Shown: positions 1 through 7,792, counted from the stretch's first letter. The stretch is 15,388 nt of DNA from DATLFA01 sp039934635 (GCA_039934635.1 JBDTLT010000122.1:1-15388); one strand, 5' to 3'. The notes: a model not told the origin generated them from the letters alone. A program made the numbers and translations.

Positions 1-359
1 GCGTAGAGGTCGAACACCTGGGTGATGGCCCAATCGATGTGCGCCTGATGCTGACCCTTTTCGATCCAGTAGATCGCCACGTAGCTGCCGGCGTCGACGG
101 GCTCGGCGACGTTGCCGTTGGTGGGCCAGCGCAAGTTCTTGAGCTCGCGTGGCGCAACCCAGCGGCTGCCGGCGTACAACCACGGCCCGATCATGCAGCC
201 GCCGTAGAAGTGGTCGCGTTCGTACCAGCGGTTGTATTCACGCTCGAAGCCGCGCACGGGGTCGACCATGGTGAGCAACATGCTGCCGACTTTGACGGGG
301 TAGTCGTCGACGCCGCCGACCACTAGCGGATAGTTCTCGACGAGCGGTTGGCCTGCCAT
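1..359 (-). CDS. EthD-like small protein (partial, C-terminus off the left edge)
   Basis: The first 119 residues of a protein whose 3' end lies outside the window. The ATG at 359-357 has a good Shine-Dalgarno GAGGA at 370-366, six bases upstream. The N-terminus is rich in aromatic and charged residues, with REYNRWYERDHFYGGCMIGP at about 38-57 followed by WLYAGSRWVAPRELK. A short strand (VGSMLLTMVDP), then a W-Y-E-R-D-H helix and a second strand, resembles dimeric alpha/beta-barrel proteins of the EthD/NIPSNAP type, which often sit in catabolic operons as accessory or heme-binding proteins. It is the last visible gene of the minus-strand operon, 32 nt after the esterase stop. The function is unknown and the family assignment rests on pattern only. 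Confidence 0.7.
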   Translation of the reverse strand, partial: MAGQPLVENYPLVVGGVDDYPVKVGSMLLTMVDPVRGFEREYNRWYERDHFYGGCMIGPWLYAGSRWVAPRELKNLRWPTNGNVAEPVDAGSYVAIYWIEKGQHQAHIDWAITQVFDLY

Positions 360-391
360 GAGGGATCCTCGTTTCTCGATCTGATCGGGGT

Positions 392-1327
392 TCAGCGTAC
401 GCGAGACGCGATGAAGTCAACGATTCGTTGCGTTGCGATTCGGCCCATCTCGGCGGGGAACGCGGTGAACCCGTGGATGCTCTCGGGATACACCGCGAGC
501 TCGGTCTCGTTGCCCGCGGCGTGCCAGCGCGCGGCCATGAACAGCGAGTCGTCGTAGAGGTAGTCGAGGGTGCCGACGGTGAACAGCGCGGGAGGCATGC
601 CGCGCAGGTTGCCGTAGAGCGGAGAGATGTCGGCCACCTTGCGTTCGGCCGCAGGTGTGGTCGGCAGGTAGAGATCGCGAAAGGCCACCCGACCGAGGTC
701 GATCTGGCTCGGCGTGCCCGACAGGTCGTACACGCCGAATTGCAGGTTGGCCGCCCGGAACTGGGACGCGGCATCGTGGCGATCGCGCAGGCGTTGCAAC
801 GTCACCGCGACGAGGTTGCCGCCCGCCGATGCACCTCCGATGGCGAAGCGATCGACCCCCCATTCGCGCTTGGCATTCTCGAGGATCCACACTGCCGCCG
901 TCTCGCAGTCATCGGGAGGGGCCGGGTAGGGGTGCTCGGGTGCGAGGCGATAGTCGATGCTCACGCTCACCGCGTTCGCGGTGTCGGCGATGGTGGCGTT
1001 GAGCGCATCGCTCATGGTCGCATCACCGATGAAGAAGCCGCCGCCGTGGATGTCGATGTAGAGCGCGGTCGGCGTGCCCGTCGTCGGCATGATCACGCGC
1101 AGCCCGATGGTGGTGCCGGGCACCGGCCGGGTCGTGGCCTGAACGGTGGAGTCGCGCGCGAACAGTCCACCCATCAGTGCGTTGAGATCACGGGCCTTGG
1201 CGAGGCCCTCGGGAGTGCTGAGATCGCCGCCCGCGCTCGCGGCACGTTTGTTGAACTGCTCGTTGAACGTACGCATGTCGCCGACGTGCGCATCGAGCGC
1301 GGGGTCGTAGAGCTGAGCGAAGTCCAT
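392..1327 (-). CDS. Alpha/beta hydrolase, HSL (family IV) esterase/lipase type
   Basis: A 311-residue cytoplasmic alpha/beta hydrolase. It carries the oxyanion-hole motif HGGGF (94-98) and the nucleophile elbow GGASAGG (catalytic Ser167; usually GDSAGG). The acid is probably Asp255 in GTLDYLYDD, and the base is His285 in ESIHGF. These are the marks of hormone-sensitive-lipase-type carboxylesterases, which act on short acyl or aryl esters; the substrate here is unknown. The reading frame stays open to 1429, but the extra 34 Arg/His-rich residues are a shadow of the upstream crotonase gene. The ATG at 1327 lies two bases after that gene's TGA, with AAGGGA upstream, so translational coupling is likely. 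The operon context suggests release of an acyl or ester intermediate. Confidence 0.93.
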   Translation of the reverse strand: MDFAQLYDPALDAHVGDMRTFNEQFNKRAASAGGDLSTPEGLAKARDLNALMGGLFARDSTVQATTRPVPGTTIGLRVIMPTTGTPTALYIDIHGGGFFIGDATMSDALNATIADTANAVSVSIDYRLAPEHPYPAPPDDCETAAVWILENAKREWGVDRFAIGGASAGGNLVAVTLQRLRDRHDAASQFRAANLQFGVYDLSGTPSQIDLGRVAFRDLYLPTTPAAERKVADISPLYGNLRGMPPALFTVGTLDYLYDDSLFMAARWHAAGNETELAVYPESIHGFTAFPAEMGRIATQRIVDFIASRVR

Positions 1328-1329
1328 GG

Positions 1330-2106
1330 TCACCGTCCCTTGAACACGGGCGGACGCTTTTCCATGAAGGCGCGTCGACCTTCGATGAAGTCGTCGCTGC
1401 CCATGCAGGCGTTCATGGTGTCGGTCCACATTGCTTCGTCGCGCTCGGATCGCGCCCGCGCGACTTCACCGACCGCAACCTTCGACGCCCGCACGGTGAG
1501 TGGAGCGTTGCCCGCGATTTGCTTCGCCAGCCCGCGTACGTGTTTGTCGAGATCGGCCTTGGGCACGACGCGGTTGATCAGCCCGATGCGAGCGGCTTCG
1601 TCGGCGTTGACATGGCGGGCGGTGAACAACAGGTCGCTCGCGTGGGCCGGCCCGACGAGCTGGTTCAAACGGTCGATGGCGGCGATCGGATAACAGACGC
1701 CCAAGCGGGCCACCGGGATGCAGTAGACCGAATCGTCCGAGCCGATGCGCATGTCGGCTCCCATCGCCATGACGACACCACCGCCCATGCAAAAGCCGTG
1801 GATCATGGCGATGATCGGCTTGGGGAACTCGCGCAGCTCGCGCACGCCGAACCCTTCGTCGTAGTTGTCGCCACTGACCTTGATCGGTCGGTCGCCGAGC
1901 TCACTGATGTCGGCACCGGCAGTGAACGCGCGTTCCCCGGCGCCGCGCAGCACCACCACGCGTACCGCGTCGTCGTCGGCGAACGCGGCGAGCGCGCTCG
2001 AGAAGTCGGCGAGCATGGCGCGGTCGATCGCATTGCGTTTCTCTTGATTGTCGAAGATCAGCCAGCCGATGCCGTCGCTCACTTCGGTGATGAGTTGTCC
2101 GCTCAC
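1330..2106 (-). CDS. Enoyl-CoA hydratase/isomerase (crotonase) family protein, atypical active site
   Basis: A 258-residue crotonase-fold protein of normal family length. AGADI (63-67) and GFCMGGG (104-110) form the CoA-thioester oxyanion hole. The C-terminal EGRRAFMEKRPPVFKGR is the usual crotonase tail. Aligned by eye to rat mitochondrial hydratase, the two catalytic glutamates (GGGCE and QPE) are both valine here (Val112 in GGGVV, Val132 in IPV). Classical hydration is therefore unlikely. Isomerase, hydrolase, decarboxylase or non-hydratase roles are possible. The start is GTG with a weak ACGGGG upstream; no nearby in-frame ATG is better. It is co-directional with the CoA-transferase (72-nt gap) and coupled to the esterase. 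Confidence 0.92.
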   Translation of the reverse strand: MSGQLITEVSDGIGWLIFDNQEKRNAIDRAMLADFSSALAAFADDDAVRVVVLRGAGERAFTAGADISELGDRPIKVSGDNYDEGFGVRELREFPKPIIAMIHGFCMGGGVVMAMGADMRIGSDDSVYCIPVARLGVCYPIAAIDRLNQLVGPAHASDLLFTARHVNADEAARIGLINRVVPKADLDKHVRGLAKQIAGNAPLTVRASKVAVGEVARARSERDEAMWTDTMNACMGSDDFIEGRRAFMEKRPPVFKGR

Positions 2107-2178
2107 GTATACCCCGTTGTTTTCGGTCGGGCGATAATCCGCCCTCGTTGTCGTCGTCGATTCACAAGACAGTGCGAT

Positions 2179-3360
2179 TCACAGGACCCCGCGCGCGTGC
2201 AGCGCGGCGACCTGGTCGTCGTCGTAGCCGAGCTCGCGCAACACGGCGTCGGTGTGCGCGCCCCGCGACGCGGTCGGCGTGTGCACGCCGCGCTCAGAAG
2301 GGTCGTCACCAAAGGTGAACGGCTGGCCGACCAGCGTGACCGTCTCGAGGTCAGGGTGGTCGACGGTCTGTGCGAGCTCGAGAAAGCGCACTTGTTCGTC
2401 GTCCCACATCTCGCTCACGCTGAGGATCGGTCCGCACGGGATGCCGGCGTCGTTGAGAATGGTGATCCACTCGGCGACCGAGCGCGTGCGGGTGCGTTCG
2501 GCGATCAACAGGTTGAGCGCACCGCGGTTCTCGGCCCGCTGACGCAGATCGCTGAATTCGGGCCGCTGCGGAAGGCCGGGTACCCCGAGTGCGTCGCAGA
2601 ACTTGCGAAACATCTCGCCACCGGCCGGCGCGAGATTGAACAGTCCGTCGGACGCGGGGAAGACGCCCATCGGAGAGATGGTGGGATGGTTGTTGCCTTC
2701 TTGCCCCGGGTTCACGCCGTCGACGAGCCAGCGCGCCGCCTGGAAGTCCATCAGCGCGATGATCGATTCGAGCAACGAGGTGCGCACCCAGCGCCCGACG
2801 CCCGTGCGCTCACGTTCGAGCATGGCGGTGAGCACACCGCACGCGAGGTAGAGGCCCGATGAGCTGTCGGCGACGGCGGTGCCGGCGCGCACCGGCCCTT
2901 GCCCGGGCAGACCGGTAACCGACATCAGGCCGCTGAACCCTTGCGCGATCTGATCGAAGCCGGGCCGATTGGCGTAGGGGCCCGTCTGGCCGAACCCCGA
3001 GATGCTGCCGTAGACAACGCGCGGGTTGCGTGCGTGCACGTCGTCCCAGGCGATGCCCAGGCGTTGCGTGACGCCGGGGCGATAGTTCTCGATGAGCACG
3101 TCGGCGCGATCGACGAGGCGCATGAAGATCTCGTGGCCCTCGCTCGTCTTGAGATCGAGGGTGATGCTCTCCTTGTTGCGGTGCAGGTTTTGGTAGTCGC
3201 CCTCGAGGCGCGTCGAGTTGATGAGCGGAGCACTGGTCGAGGGCGCCTCGACGCGAATCGCCCTCGCCCCCCAGTCGGCGAGTTGGCGCACCGCCGTCGG
3301 GCCCGAGCGCCCGGTCGTGAGATCGATCACCGTGTAGGGCGACAGCGGCAGCGAAGACAT
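2179..3360 (-). CDS. CaiB/BaiF-type class III CoA-transferase
   Basis: A 393-residue class III CoA-transferase, a normal length. These enzymes move CoA between carboxylic acids through an aspartyl-CoA anhydride. The N-terminus LSPYTVIDLTTGRSGPTAVRQLADWGA is the usual Rossmann start. LHRNKESITLDL (59-70) and the LIENYRPG block are typical. The catalytic Asp is Asp136 in NRPGFDQIAQGFSGLM. The C-terminal part around PFTFGDDP is also family-like. The frame remains open to 3411, but that start would lie 2 bp from the divergent gene's ATG; the ATG at 3360 starts MSSLPLSPY and fits the family N-terminus. It probably activates the substrate for the downstream crotonase and esterase. The substrate is not deducible. 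Confidence 0.94.
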   Translation of the reverse strand: MSSLPLSPYTVIDLTTGRSGPTAVRQLADWGARAIRVEAPSTSAPLINSTRLEGDYQNLHRNKESITLDLKTSEGHEIFMRLVDRADVLIENYRPGVTQRLGIAWDDVHARNPRVVYGSISGFGQTGPYANRPGFDQIAQGFSGLMSVTGLPGQGPVRAGTAVADSSSGLYLACGVLTAMLERERTGVGRWVRTSLLESIIALMDFQAARWLVDGVNPGQEGNNHPTISPMGVFPASDGLFNLAPAGGEMFRKFCDALGVPGLPQRPEFSDLRQRAENRGALNLLIAERTRTRSVAEWITILNDAGIPCGPILSVSEMWDDEQVRFLELAQTVDHPDLETVTLVGQPFTFGDDPSERGVHTPTASRGAHTDAVLRELGYDDDQVAALHARGVL

Positions 3361-3412
3361 CGACGCCGTTCTACTCTGCTTACCGCGACGGGGCCAGGGA
3401 GGGCGGATCACA
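3361..3412. promoter_or_regulatory. Divergent promoter region between CoA-transferase and oxidoreductase operons
   Basis: This 52-bp spacer separates two divergent operons, so both promoters must lie in it or reach into the coding ends. On the minus strand a TAGAAC hexamer (3373-3368) sits seven bases before the CoA-transferase ATG, compatible with leaderless or near-leaderless transcription. No clear -35 box is visible. Confidence 0.4.
3397..3403 (+). promoter_or_regulatory. Shine-Dalgarno of the quinone oxidoreductase-like gene
   Basis: GGGAGGG lies nine bases before the ATG at 3413 and supports that start. Confidence 0.65.
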
Positions 3413-4414
3413 ATGCGGGCGTGGCGGGTGCACGAGCATGGAGCGCCGACCGAGGTGATGCGACTCGAGGAGGTCGAGGCGCCCGAACCAGGCGAAGGTC
3501 AAGTGCGACTGCGGGTGCACGCGGCTGCGCTGAACTTGCCCGACGATCGACTGTGCCGGGGCACCTACATCTTGCATCCCGAGTTCCCGTTCACGCCGGG
3601 CCTCGAGGCGGCGGGCATCATCGAAGCGGTCGGGCCAGGGGTCGAGACCGATCTGATCGACCAGCGTGTGGTGTGCGTCGCCGATCTGCCCTACGGGTCG
3701 CTGGCCGAGTCCGCGATCGGCCTCGTCGAAGGCCTCTACCGCGTCCCCGACGATCAACCGTTCGCGGATGCCGCGGCCTTTCTCATCGCGTTCCAGACGG
3801 GCCACGTCGCGCTGTTGCGCCGGGGTCGGTTGCGCGCCGGTGAGACGTTGCTCGTGCAGGCAGGTGCGGGCGGGGTCGGCTCGGCGGCGATCCAGCTGGG
3901 CAAGCTGTTCGGCGCGAGCGTGATCGCCACGGCGGGCGGGCCCGAAAAGGTGCAGCTGTGCCGCGATCTCGGCGCCGACCTTGCTATCGACTACCGCGCC
4001 GTCGACTTCCGCGAAGCGGTGATGCAATTCACGCAGGGGCGTGGCGTCGACGTGATCTACGACGCGGTCAGCGGTGACGTGTTCCATCAGTCACGCCGTT
4101 GCTTGGCGAGCGAAGGCCGTTTGCTCGTCGTCGGGTTTGCCAGCGGTGACATCGCGCAACTCCCCACCAATCACGCGCTGCTGAAGAACTACTCGGTCGT
4201 CGGTGTCCACATGGGCGCGTACCTTTCGAACCCCGAAGGTCGGGAGTACGTCCACGAGATCTACGACGAGCTGTTGCAGTGGTATCGCGAAGGCAAGATC
4301 AAACCCGTCATCGGTCAGCACGTCTCGATGGATGACGTACCGCAGGCGATCGAAGCGCTCGCGACGCGACAGACCGTGGGCAAGGTGATCGTCGACATCG
4401 CAGACGCGCAATGA
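3413..4414 (+). CDS. NADPH:quinone oxidoreductase-like MDR-family protein
   Basis: A 333-residue medium-chain dehydrogenase/reductase. An N-terminal GroES-like domain (about 1-120, with the VHAAALNLPDD and PGLEAAGIIEAVG blocks) is followed by a Rossmann domain with the nucleotide loop GAGGVG (151-156) and the TAGGPEK segment. The catalytic and structural zinc-ligand Cys/His pattern of alcohol dehydrogenases is absent, which places it with zeta-crystallin/quinone oxidoreductase-type enzymes. These reduce quinones, enones or 2-alkenal/enoyl substrates with NADPH. A strong SD precedes the ATG. The stop overlaps the next start (ATGA at 4411-4414). It is the first gene of a three-gene plus-strand operon. 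The physiological substrate is unknown. Confidence 0.93.
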   Translation: MRAWRVHEHGAPTEVMRLEEVEAPEPGEGQVRLRVHAAALNLPDDRLCRGTYILHPEFPFTPGLEAAGIIEAVGPGVETDLIDQRVVCVADLPYGSLAESAIGLVEGLYRVPDDQPFADAAAFLIAFQTGHVALLRRGRLRAGETLLVQAGAGGVGSAAIQLGKLFGASVIATAGGPEKVQLCRDLGADLAIDYRAVDFREAVMQFTQGRGVDVIYDAVSGDVFHQSRRCLASEGRLLVVGFASGDIAQLPTNHALLKNYSVVGVHMGAYLSNPEGREYVHEIYDELLQWYREGKIKPVIGQHVSMDDVPQAIEALATRQTVGKVIVDIADAQ

Positions 4415-5514
4415 GTGAGCCGCCGATCGTGACGGTTGCCGAGGCGGCCTCGATCACCGATCCGCACGAGAAACTCATCGCGAATGTCCGCGTGCAGGCG
4501 CACGGTTGCCGGCAGTCGGGGTCGCCGTTCTACGGGGCGTTGTTCGATCGTATGGCGGACGACATTGCCGCCCATGGCTTGTTCTGGTGGCTGCTCGAAC
4601 CGTTCGCGCACGAGTCGTTCGGCACGGTGCGACCCCTGCGCGTGATCGGCGCCGTGCACAAGCTCGTGTTGGCGGGCGCGACGCCCGCGCTGGCCACCCA
4701 TTTCCCGTCGGTGGGCGGTGACGGTGACGCGGCAGCGTCGTGGCCGCTCGTCGCGGCCCTCGTCGAGGAGCGCGCGGCGTTGTTCGCCGCCGCGCTCGAA
4801 CGTCCCGTGCAGACCAACGAGGTGACCCGATCGGTCGCACTCGTCGGTGGATTGTTGTGGCTCGCCCGCGAGATGCGATTGCCGATGGCGCTGCGCGAAG
4901 TCGGTAGCAGTGGCGGGCTCAACTTGCGCGTCGACCGGTATTGGTACGAACAGCGCGGGCGCGGATGGGGCGACGCCGCGTCGGGTGTGCGCTTCGTGGA
5001 TTGTTTCGTCGACGGCGAGCCGCCGTTCGCCGCGCCGTTGCGCATCGTCGATCGACGCGGGTGTGATCGCTATCCGATCGACGTGACCACCGACGATGGT
5101 GCGACGACGTTGCTCGGGTTCGTGTGGCCGGGGCAGGACGAGCGGTTCACGCAATTGCGGGACGCCCTCGTTGCGGCACGACCACTGCCGGTCGAGATCG
5201 AGAGCGCCGACGCGGTCGAATGGGTGGGGCGCATCGCGCGCGAACGCGCGGCTGGCACGACGACGGTCGTGTACCACTCGATCGTGTGGCAGTACCTCGG
5301 TGACACCGAGCGCGGCGAGATCGCGACGTCATTGCAGGCGGCGGGCGCGACCGCCACGATCGATGCACCGCTGGCGTGGTTGCGCCTCGAGCCGCCCGCG
5401 GGCACGCAGAGCCCGGTCGAGTTGCGCGTGACCACATGGCCGGGCGGCGCCGAGCGGCTGCTCGCTGTCGCGGGCTTCCATCGTGATCCGGTACGGTGGC
5501 TCGCCGATGACTGA
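4411..5514 (+). CDS. DUF2332 domain protein
   Basis: A 367-residue protein of the DUF2332 family, whose function is not established. Recognisable blocks are QTNEVTRSVALVGGLLWLA (134-152), LREVGSSGGLNLRVDRYWY (161-179), GFVWPGQDERFTQLRDA (236-252) and VVYHSIVWQYL (286-296). The E-V-G-S-S-G-G segment resembles the glycine-rich motif I of SAM-dependent methyltransferases, but this is only an inference and no further methyltransferase motif is certain. It is translationally coupled to the oxidoreductase through ATGA and overlaps the nitroreductase by 8 bp. There is no signal peptide and no clear membrane segment, so it should be cytoplasmic. Confidence 0.9.
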   Translation: MSEPPIVTVAEAASITDPHEKLIANVRVQAHGCRQSGSPFYGALFDRMADDIAAHGLFWWLLEPFAHESFGTVRPLRVIGAVHKLVLAGATPALATHFPSVGGDGDAAASWPLVAALVEERAALFAAALERPVQTNEVTRSVALVGGLLWLAREMRLPMALREVGSSGGLNLRVDRYWYEQRGRGWGDAASGVRFVDCFVDGEPPFAAPLRIVDRRGCDRYPIDVTTDDGATTLLGFVWPGQDERFTQLRDALVAARPLPVEIESADAVEWVGRIARERAAGTTTVVYHSIVWQYLGDTERGEIATSLQAAGATATIDAPLAWLRLEPPAGTQSPVELRVTTWPGGAERLLAVAGFHRDPVRWLADD

Positions 5515-6208
5515 ACCGATCTCGCTCATCGACGCGCTGGCGACGACCCGCGCCATCCGGCGTTATACCGACGATCCGATCCCCGTCGCCGACCTCGACC
5601 AGATCATGTGGTTGGCGACACGCGCGCCTAGTGGCTCCAACCGGCAAGGGTTCCGTTTCGTCGTATTGCGCGATGGCCCCAACGCGGCGCCGGCGCGCGA
5701 ACTGATCCGTGAAGGCGCGCGGCAGACGTGGGACAACAAACGCGTGAAAGATCAGTACGACTCGGGCTCGGGCGCGCGTGACGACAGCCCCAAGTCCCGC
5801 ATGGCGCGCACGATGGATCACTTCGTCGAGCACCTGCACGAAGCGCCGGTGATCGTGCTCGCGTGCGTGAAGATCCATCGACCGCAGATGCTCGGTGTCG
5901 GTGGGTCCGTGTGGCCCGCGGTGCAGAACCTGCTTCTCGCGGCGCGTGCCCTCGGCTACGGCGGTGTGATCACCGGCTTCCACGGCCCACGCGAAGCCGA
6001 GTTGCGCGAGCTCTTGCATCTGCCCCCATCCGACTCACTGGCGATCGCCGCGACGATCCCCCTCGGCCGGCCGCAGGGTCACCATGGCCCCGTGCGCCGT
6101 CGCCCGATCGCCGAGCTCGTCTACGACGACGCATGGGAAGCACCCGCGCCGTGGGCAACCGATCCGCCGGGCACGCGCTTCACCCGAGCCGGCCCACCCG
6201 TCGCCTGA
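5507..6208 (+). CDS. Nitroreductase-family FMN protein
   Basis: A 233-residue nitroreductase-fold protein. TTRAIRRYTDDPIP (13-26) and APSGSNRQGFRF (40-51) form the N-terminal FMN-binding part. GVGGSVWPAVQNLLLAARALGYGGVI (130-155) is the usual dimer/FMN helix, and PLGRPQGHHGPVRRRP (185-200) is the C-terminal FMN-phosphate region. Members reduce nitroaromatics, quinones or enones, and some act in cofactor or aromatic metabolism; the substrate is unknown. The frame is open from a GTG at 5483, but the ATG at 5507 gives the family N-terminus and overlaps the upstream stop by 8 bp, indicating coupling. It ends 8 bp from the convergent DUF389 gene. Confidence 0.92.
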   Translation: MTEPISLIDALATTRAIRRYTDDPIPVADLDQIMWLATRAPSGSNRQGFRFVVLRDGPNAAPARELIREGARQTWDNKRVKDQYDSGSGARDDSPKSRMARTMDHFVEHLHEAPVIVLACVKIHRPQMLGVGGSVWPAVQNLLLAARALGYGGVITGFHGPREAELRELLHLPPSDSLAIAATIPLGRPQGHHGPVRRRPIAELVYDDAWEAPAPWATDPPGTRFTRAGPPVA

Positions 6209-6216
6209 TCGCGCGT

Positions 6217-7158
6217 TCAGCGTCGGTGGAGCGGGCGCAGTGGCGGCCTCGTCGTACTGCGGGCCTGCACGAGGAGCGTCAACGCACCGGCCGTGACCAA
6301 GCCGGCGACGTTGATTGCGAGCTGTATCGCGGCGCCGCCGACGTCATTCCAGGACCGGTAGGCAGCGGCAGCGCCAATGTTGCCGATCGCGGGGATCGTC
6401 GTCACGGACACGAGCACTCCGATGAGCGCCCCGCTGCGGGCCTCGGTTAGCGAGAGCATCCCGACGATTCCTGCAAGCACGGCGACGACGGCGGCCATGC
6501 CGTCGGGATGCGAGATGAAGGCGGTGAGCTGACGGTCAGCGATGTTGTATGCATCGGGCGCAATCCCAGTGAGACGGAATGCAACGGTCGCGACGAACGC
6601 CACGCTGGCGGCGACGATGGCGCCAATGGTGAGGGTTCGCAGCGCCACGAGTGCCGGATGCCGACGGCGTCGCACCAGAGCGACGCAGAGCGCCGCGAGC
6701 GGCCCGTAGTCCGGGCCGACGACCATTGCACCGATAACGAGGATGGCCGAGTCGAGCAAGATGCCGATGGCGGCGATCGTCGCCGCGATCGCCATGAACA
6801 CGAGGAAGGAGATGGTGAGCGTGGCCTCGTCCCTGGTGCGCGCCTCGAGGTGCTCCCAAACCAGCGCATCGGCACCCTCTCCGGGTGAGGCACGCTCCGC
6901 CGCCGCGGCCGCGTCGGATATCACGACCTCGATCGCCTCGATGATGATTGCGCCCTCGCGATGCACCCCATGGTCCTGCAGACGTTCGACGACGTCGTTG
7001 GCTGCCTCGCGGGCGACGTCGCACAACACCACGTCACCGTCGGGCTGGATTGCCGAACCCGAACCCCGAACGATGTGGACGACCCCTGGAGTCGTGGCCA
7101 ACTGGTCCACCACGAGATCGGTCAAATGCGGCGGCACGATCAAGCGCAAATGCAACAC
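6217..7158 (-). CDS. DUF389 (TIGR00341-type) integral membrane protein
   Basis: About 313 residues. A soluble N-terminal part (about 1-112, LHLRLIVPP onward, with an IVRGSG strand) is followed by roughly five to six hydrophobic helices. The family core DSAILVIGAMVVGPDYGPLA is at 136-155, followed by a basic loop RRRRHP and a second helix set with LTEARSGALIGVLVSVTTIPAIGN. The function of DUF389 proteins is unknown. The frame is open to an ATG at 7263, but the segment before 7158 contains a 19-bp tandem repeat read in two frames and lacks family similarity. GTG-TTG-CAT at 7158 (LHLRLIVPP) matches the usual DUF389 N-terminus. No strong SD is visible, so the start is moderately sure. By eye, codon use looks a little less GC-biased than in its neighbours. 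Confidence 0.88.
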   Translation of the reverse strand: MLHLRLIVPPHLTDLVVDQLATTPGVVHIVRGSGSAIQPDGDVVLCDVAREAANDVVERLQDHGVHREGAIIIEAIEVVISDAAAAAERASPGEGADALVWEHLEARTRDEATLTISFLVFMAIAATIAAIGILLDSAILVIGAMVVGPDYGPLAALCVALVRRRRHPALVALRTLTIGAIVAASVAFVATVAFRLTGIAPDAYNIADRQLTAFISHPDGMAAVVAVLAGIVGMLSLTEARSGALIGVLVSVTTIPAIGNIGAAAAYRSWNDVGGAAIQLAINVAGLVTAGALTLLVQARSTTRPPLRPLHRR

Positions 7159-7202
7159 GGTGCCATCATCGCAGGCCGACCGAAGGCACACGGCCCCTTG
7201 CG

Positions 7203-7240
7203 CTTCGGTGACACTGGCCAACTTCGGTGACACTGGCCAA
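7203..7240. repeat. Perfect 19-bp tandem direct repeat upstream of the DUF389 gene
   Basis: Two identical head-to-tail copies of CTTCGGTGACACTGGCCAA occur at 7203-7221 and 7222-7240. The 19-bp period is not a multiple of three, which argues that the region is not coding even though a reading frame happens to be open. It lies 45-82 bp upstream of the proposed GTG. It could be a double binding site for a regulator of the DUF389 gene, or a relic of a transposon end that carried subterminal repeats. Confidence 0.75.
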
Positions 7241-7274
7241 TCGCGTGAAAGCAGATGCCACATAGGTACGACCG

Positions 7275-7295
7275 AAAACGTCCCCGCGGGGACGT
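7275..7295 (-). terminator. Intrinsic terminator-like palindrome after the MaoC gene
   Basis: ACGTCCCCGCGGGGACGT (7278-7295) is a perfect 18-bp palindrome starting 15 bp past the MaoC stop. Read on the minus strand it is followed by TTT (7277-7275), as expected of a rho-independent terminator. It separates MaoC from the DUF389 gene. Confidence 0.6.
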
Positions 7296-7309
7296 CGCAC
7301 CGCGAGCGG

Positions 7310-7780
7310 CTACCGCTTGGGCATGTAGAGGATCTGCATCTTGTAGAGCAGCGACGGCTTTTCCGCGCCGATCACGTGCACCGCGATCTCGGTGGTGATC
7401 AACGTGCCGTTCGGGCGGGCGATCGCACTGATCAATCGATCGTGCGCGTGGATCTTGGACCCCGACGGCACCGGCGCGAGGAAGCGCAGACCTTCGGAGC
7501 CGTAGTTGGTGGCGTTGCCGTGGCCGACGATGTGCACCGACGCCGGGTTGAGCTTGGGTACGAGCGCCAGCGTCAAGAAGCCGTGCGCGATCGGTCCACC
7601 GAACGGTGACTCTTTCTTGGCCCGCTCGACATCGATGTGGATCCACTGGCGGTCGCCGGTGAGCTCCGCGAAGCCGTTGATCATGTCCTGGGTGACCTCG
7701 ATCTCGGGTCCCCACTCGCCGAACTCGGGCGAAACGGCCGCGGTCAGGCCGTCGATGTCATCGAAGCGATATTCAGTCAT
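7310..7780 (-). CDS. MaoC-like (hotdog-fold) dehydratase / R-specific enoyl-CoA hydratase
   Basis: A 156-residue single-domain hotdog protein of normal MaoC length. The hydratase-2 motif is intact: FAELTGDRQWIHID (38-50), with the catalytic pair Asp43 and His48, then SPFGGPIAHGFLTLAL. Such proteins hydrate trans-2-enoyl-CoA to (R)-3-hydroxyacyl-CoA or act as related dehydratases in fatty-acid or side-chain breakdown. The downstream sequence ends in a palindromic terminator, so it is probably monocistronic. The ATG at 7780 lacks an SD but has TAGTCT exactly six bases upstream, which suggests a leaderless mRNA. It is divergent from the LLM gene. Confidence 0.93.
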   Translation of the reverse strand: MTEYRFDDIDGLTAAVSPEFGEWGPEIEVTQDMINGFAELTGDRQWIHIDVERAKKESPFGGPIAHGFLTLALVPKLNPASVHIVGHGNATNYGSEGLRFLAPVPSGSKIHAHDRLISAIARPNGTLITTEIAVHVIGAEKPSLLYKMQILYMPKR

Positions 7781-7786
7781 GGGCCG

Positions 7787-7792
7787 AGACTA
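7787..7792 (-). promoter_or_regulatory. Putative -10 box of the MaoC gene (leaderless start)
   Basis: TAGTCT, read on the minus strand, ends six bases before the ATG at 7780. With normal -10 to +1 spacing the transcript would start at the A of ATG. No convincing -35 is seen. Confidence 0.45.

Noticed and set aside
428..1693. 421-residue open frame on the plus strand
   Set aside because: Antisense to the esterase and crotonase genes; Arg/Gly/Val-rich with no family motifs.
1519..2862. 447-residue open frame on the plus strand
   Set aside because: Antisense to the crotonase and CoA-transferase genes, both of which have clear family motifs. No recognisable domain in this frame.
7159..7263. N-terminal extension of the DUF389 protein from the ATG at 7263
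   Set aside because: Includes the 19-bp tandem repeat in two different frames and has no family similarity; GTG at 7158 begins the conserved LHLRLIVPP.
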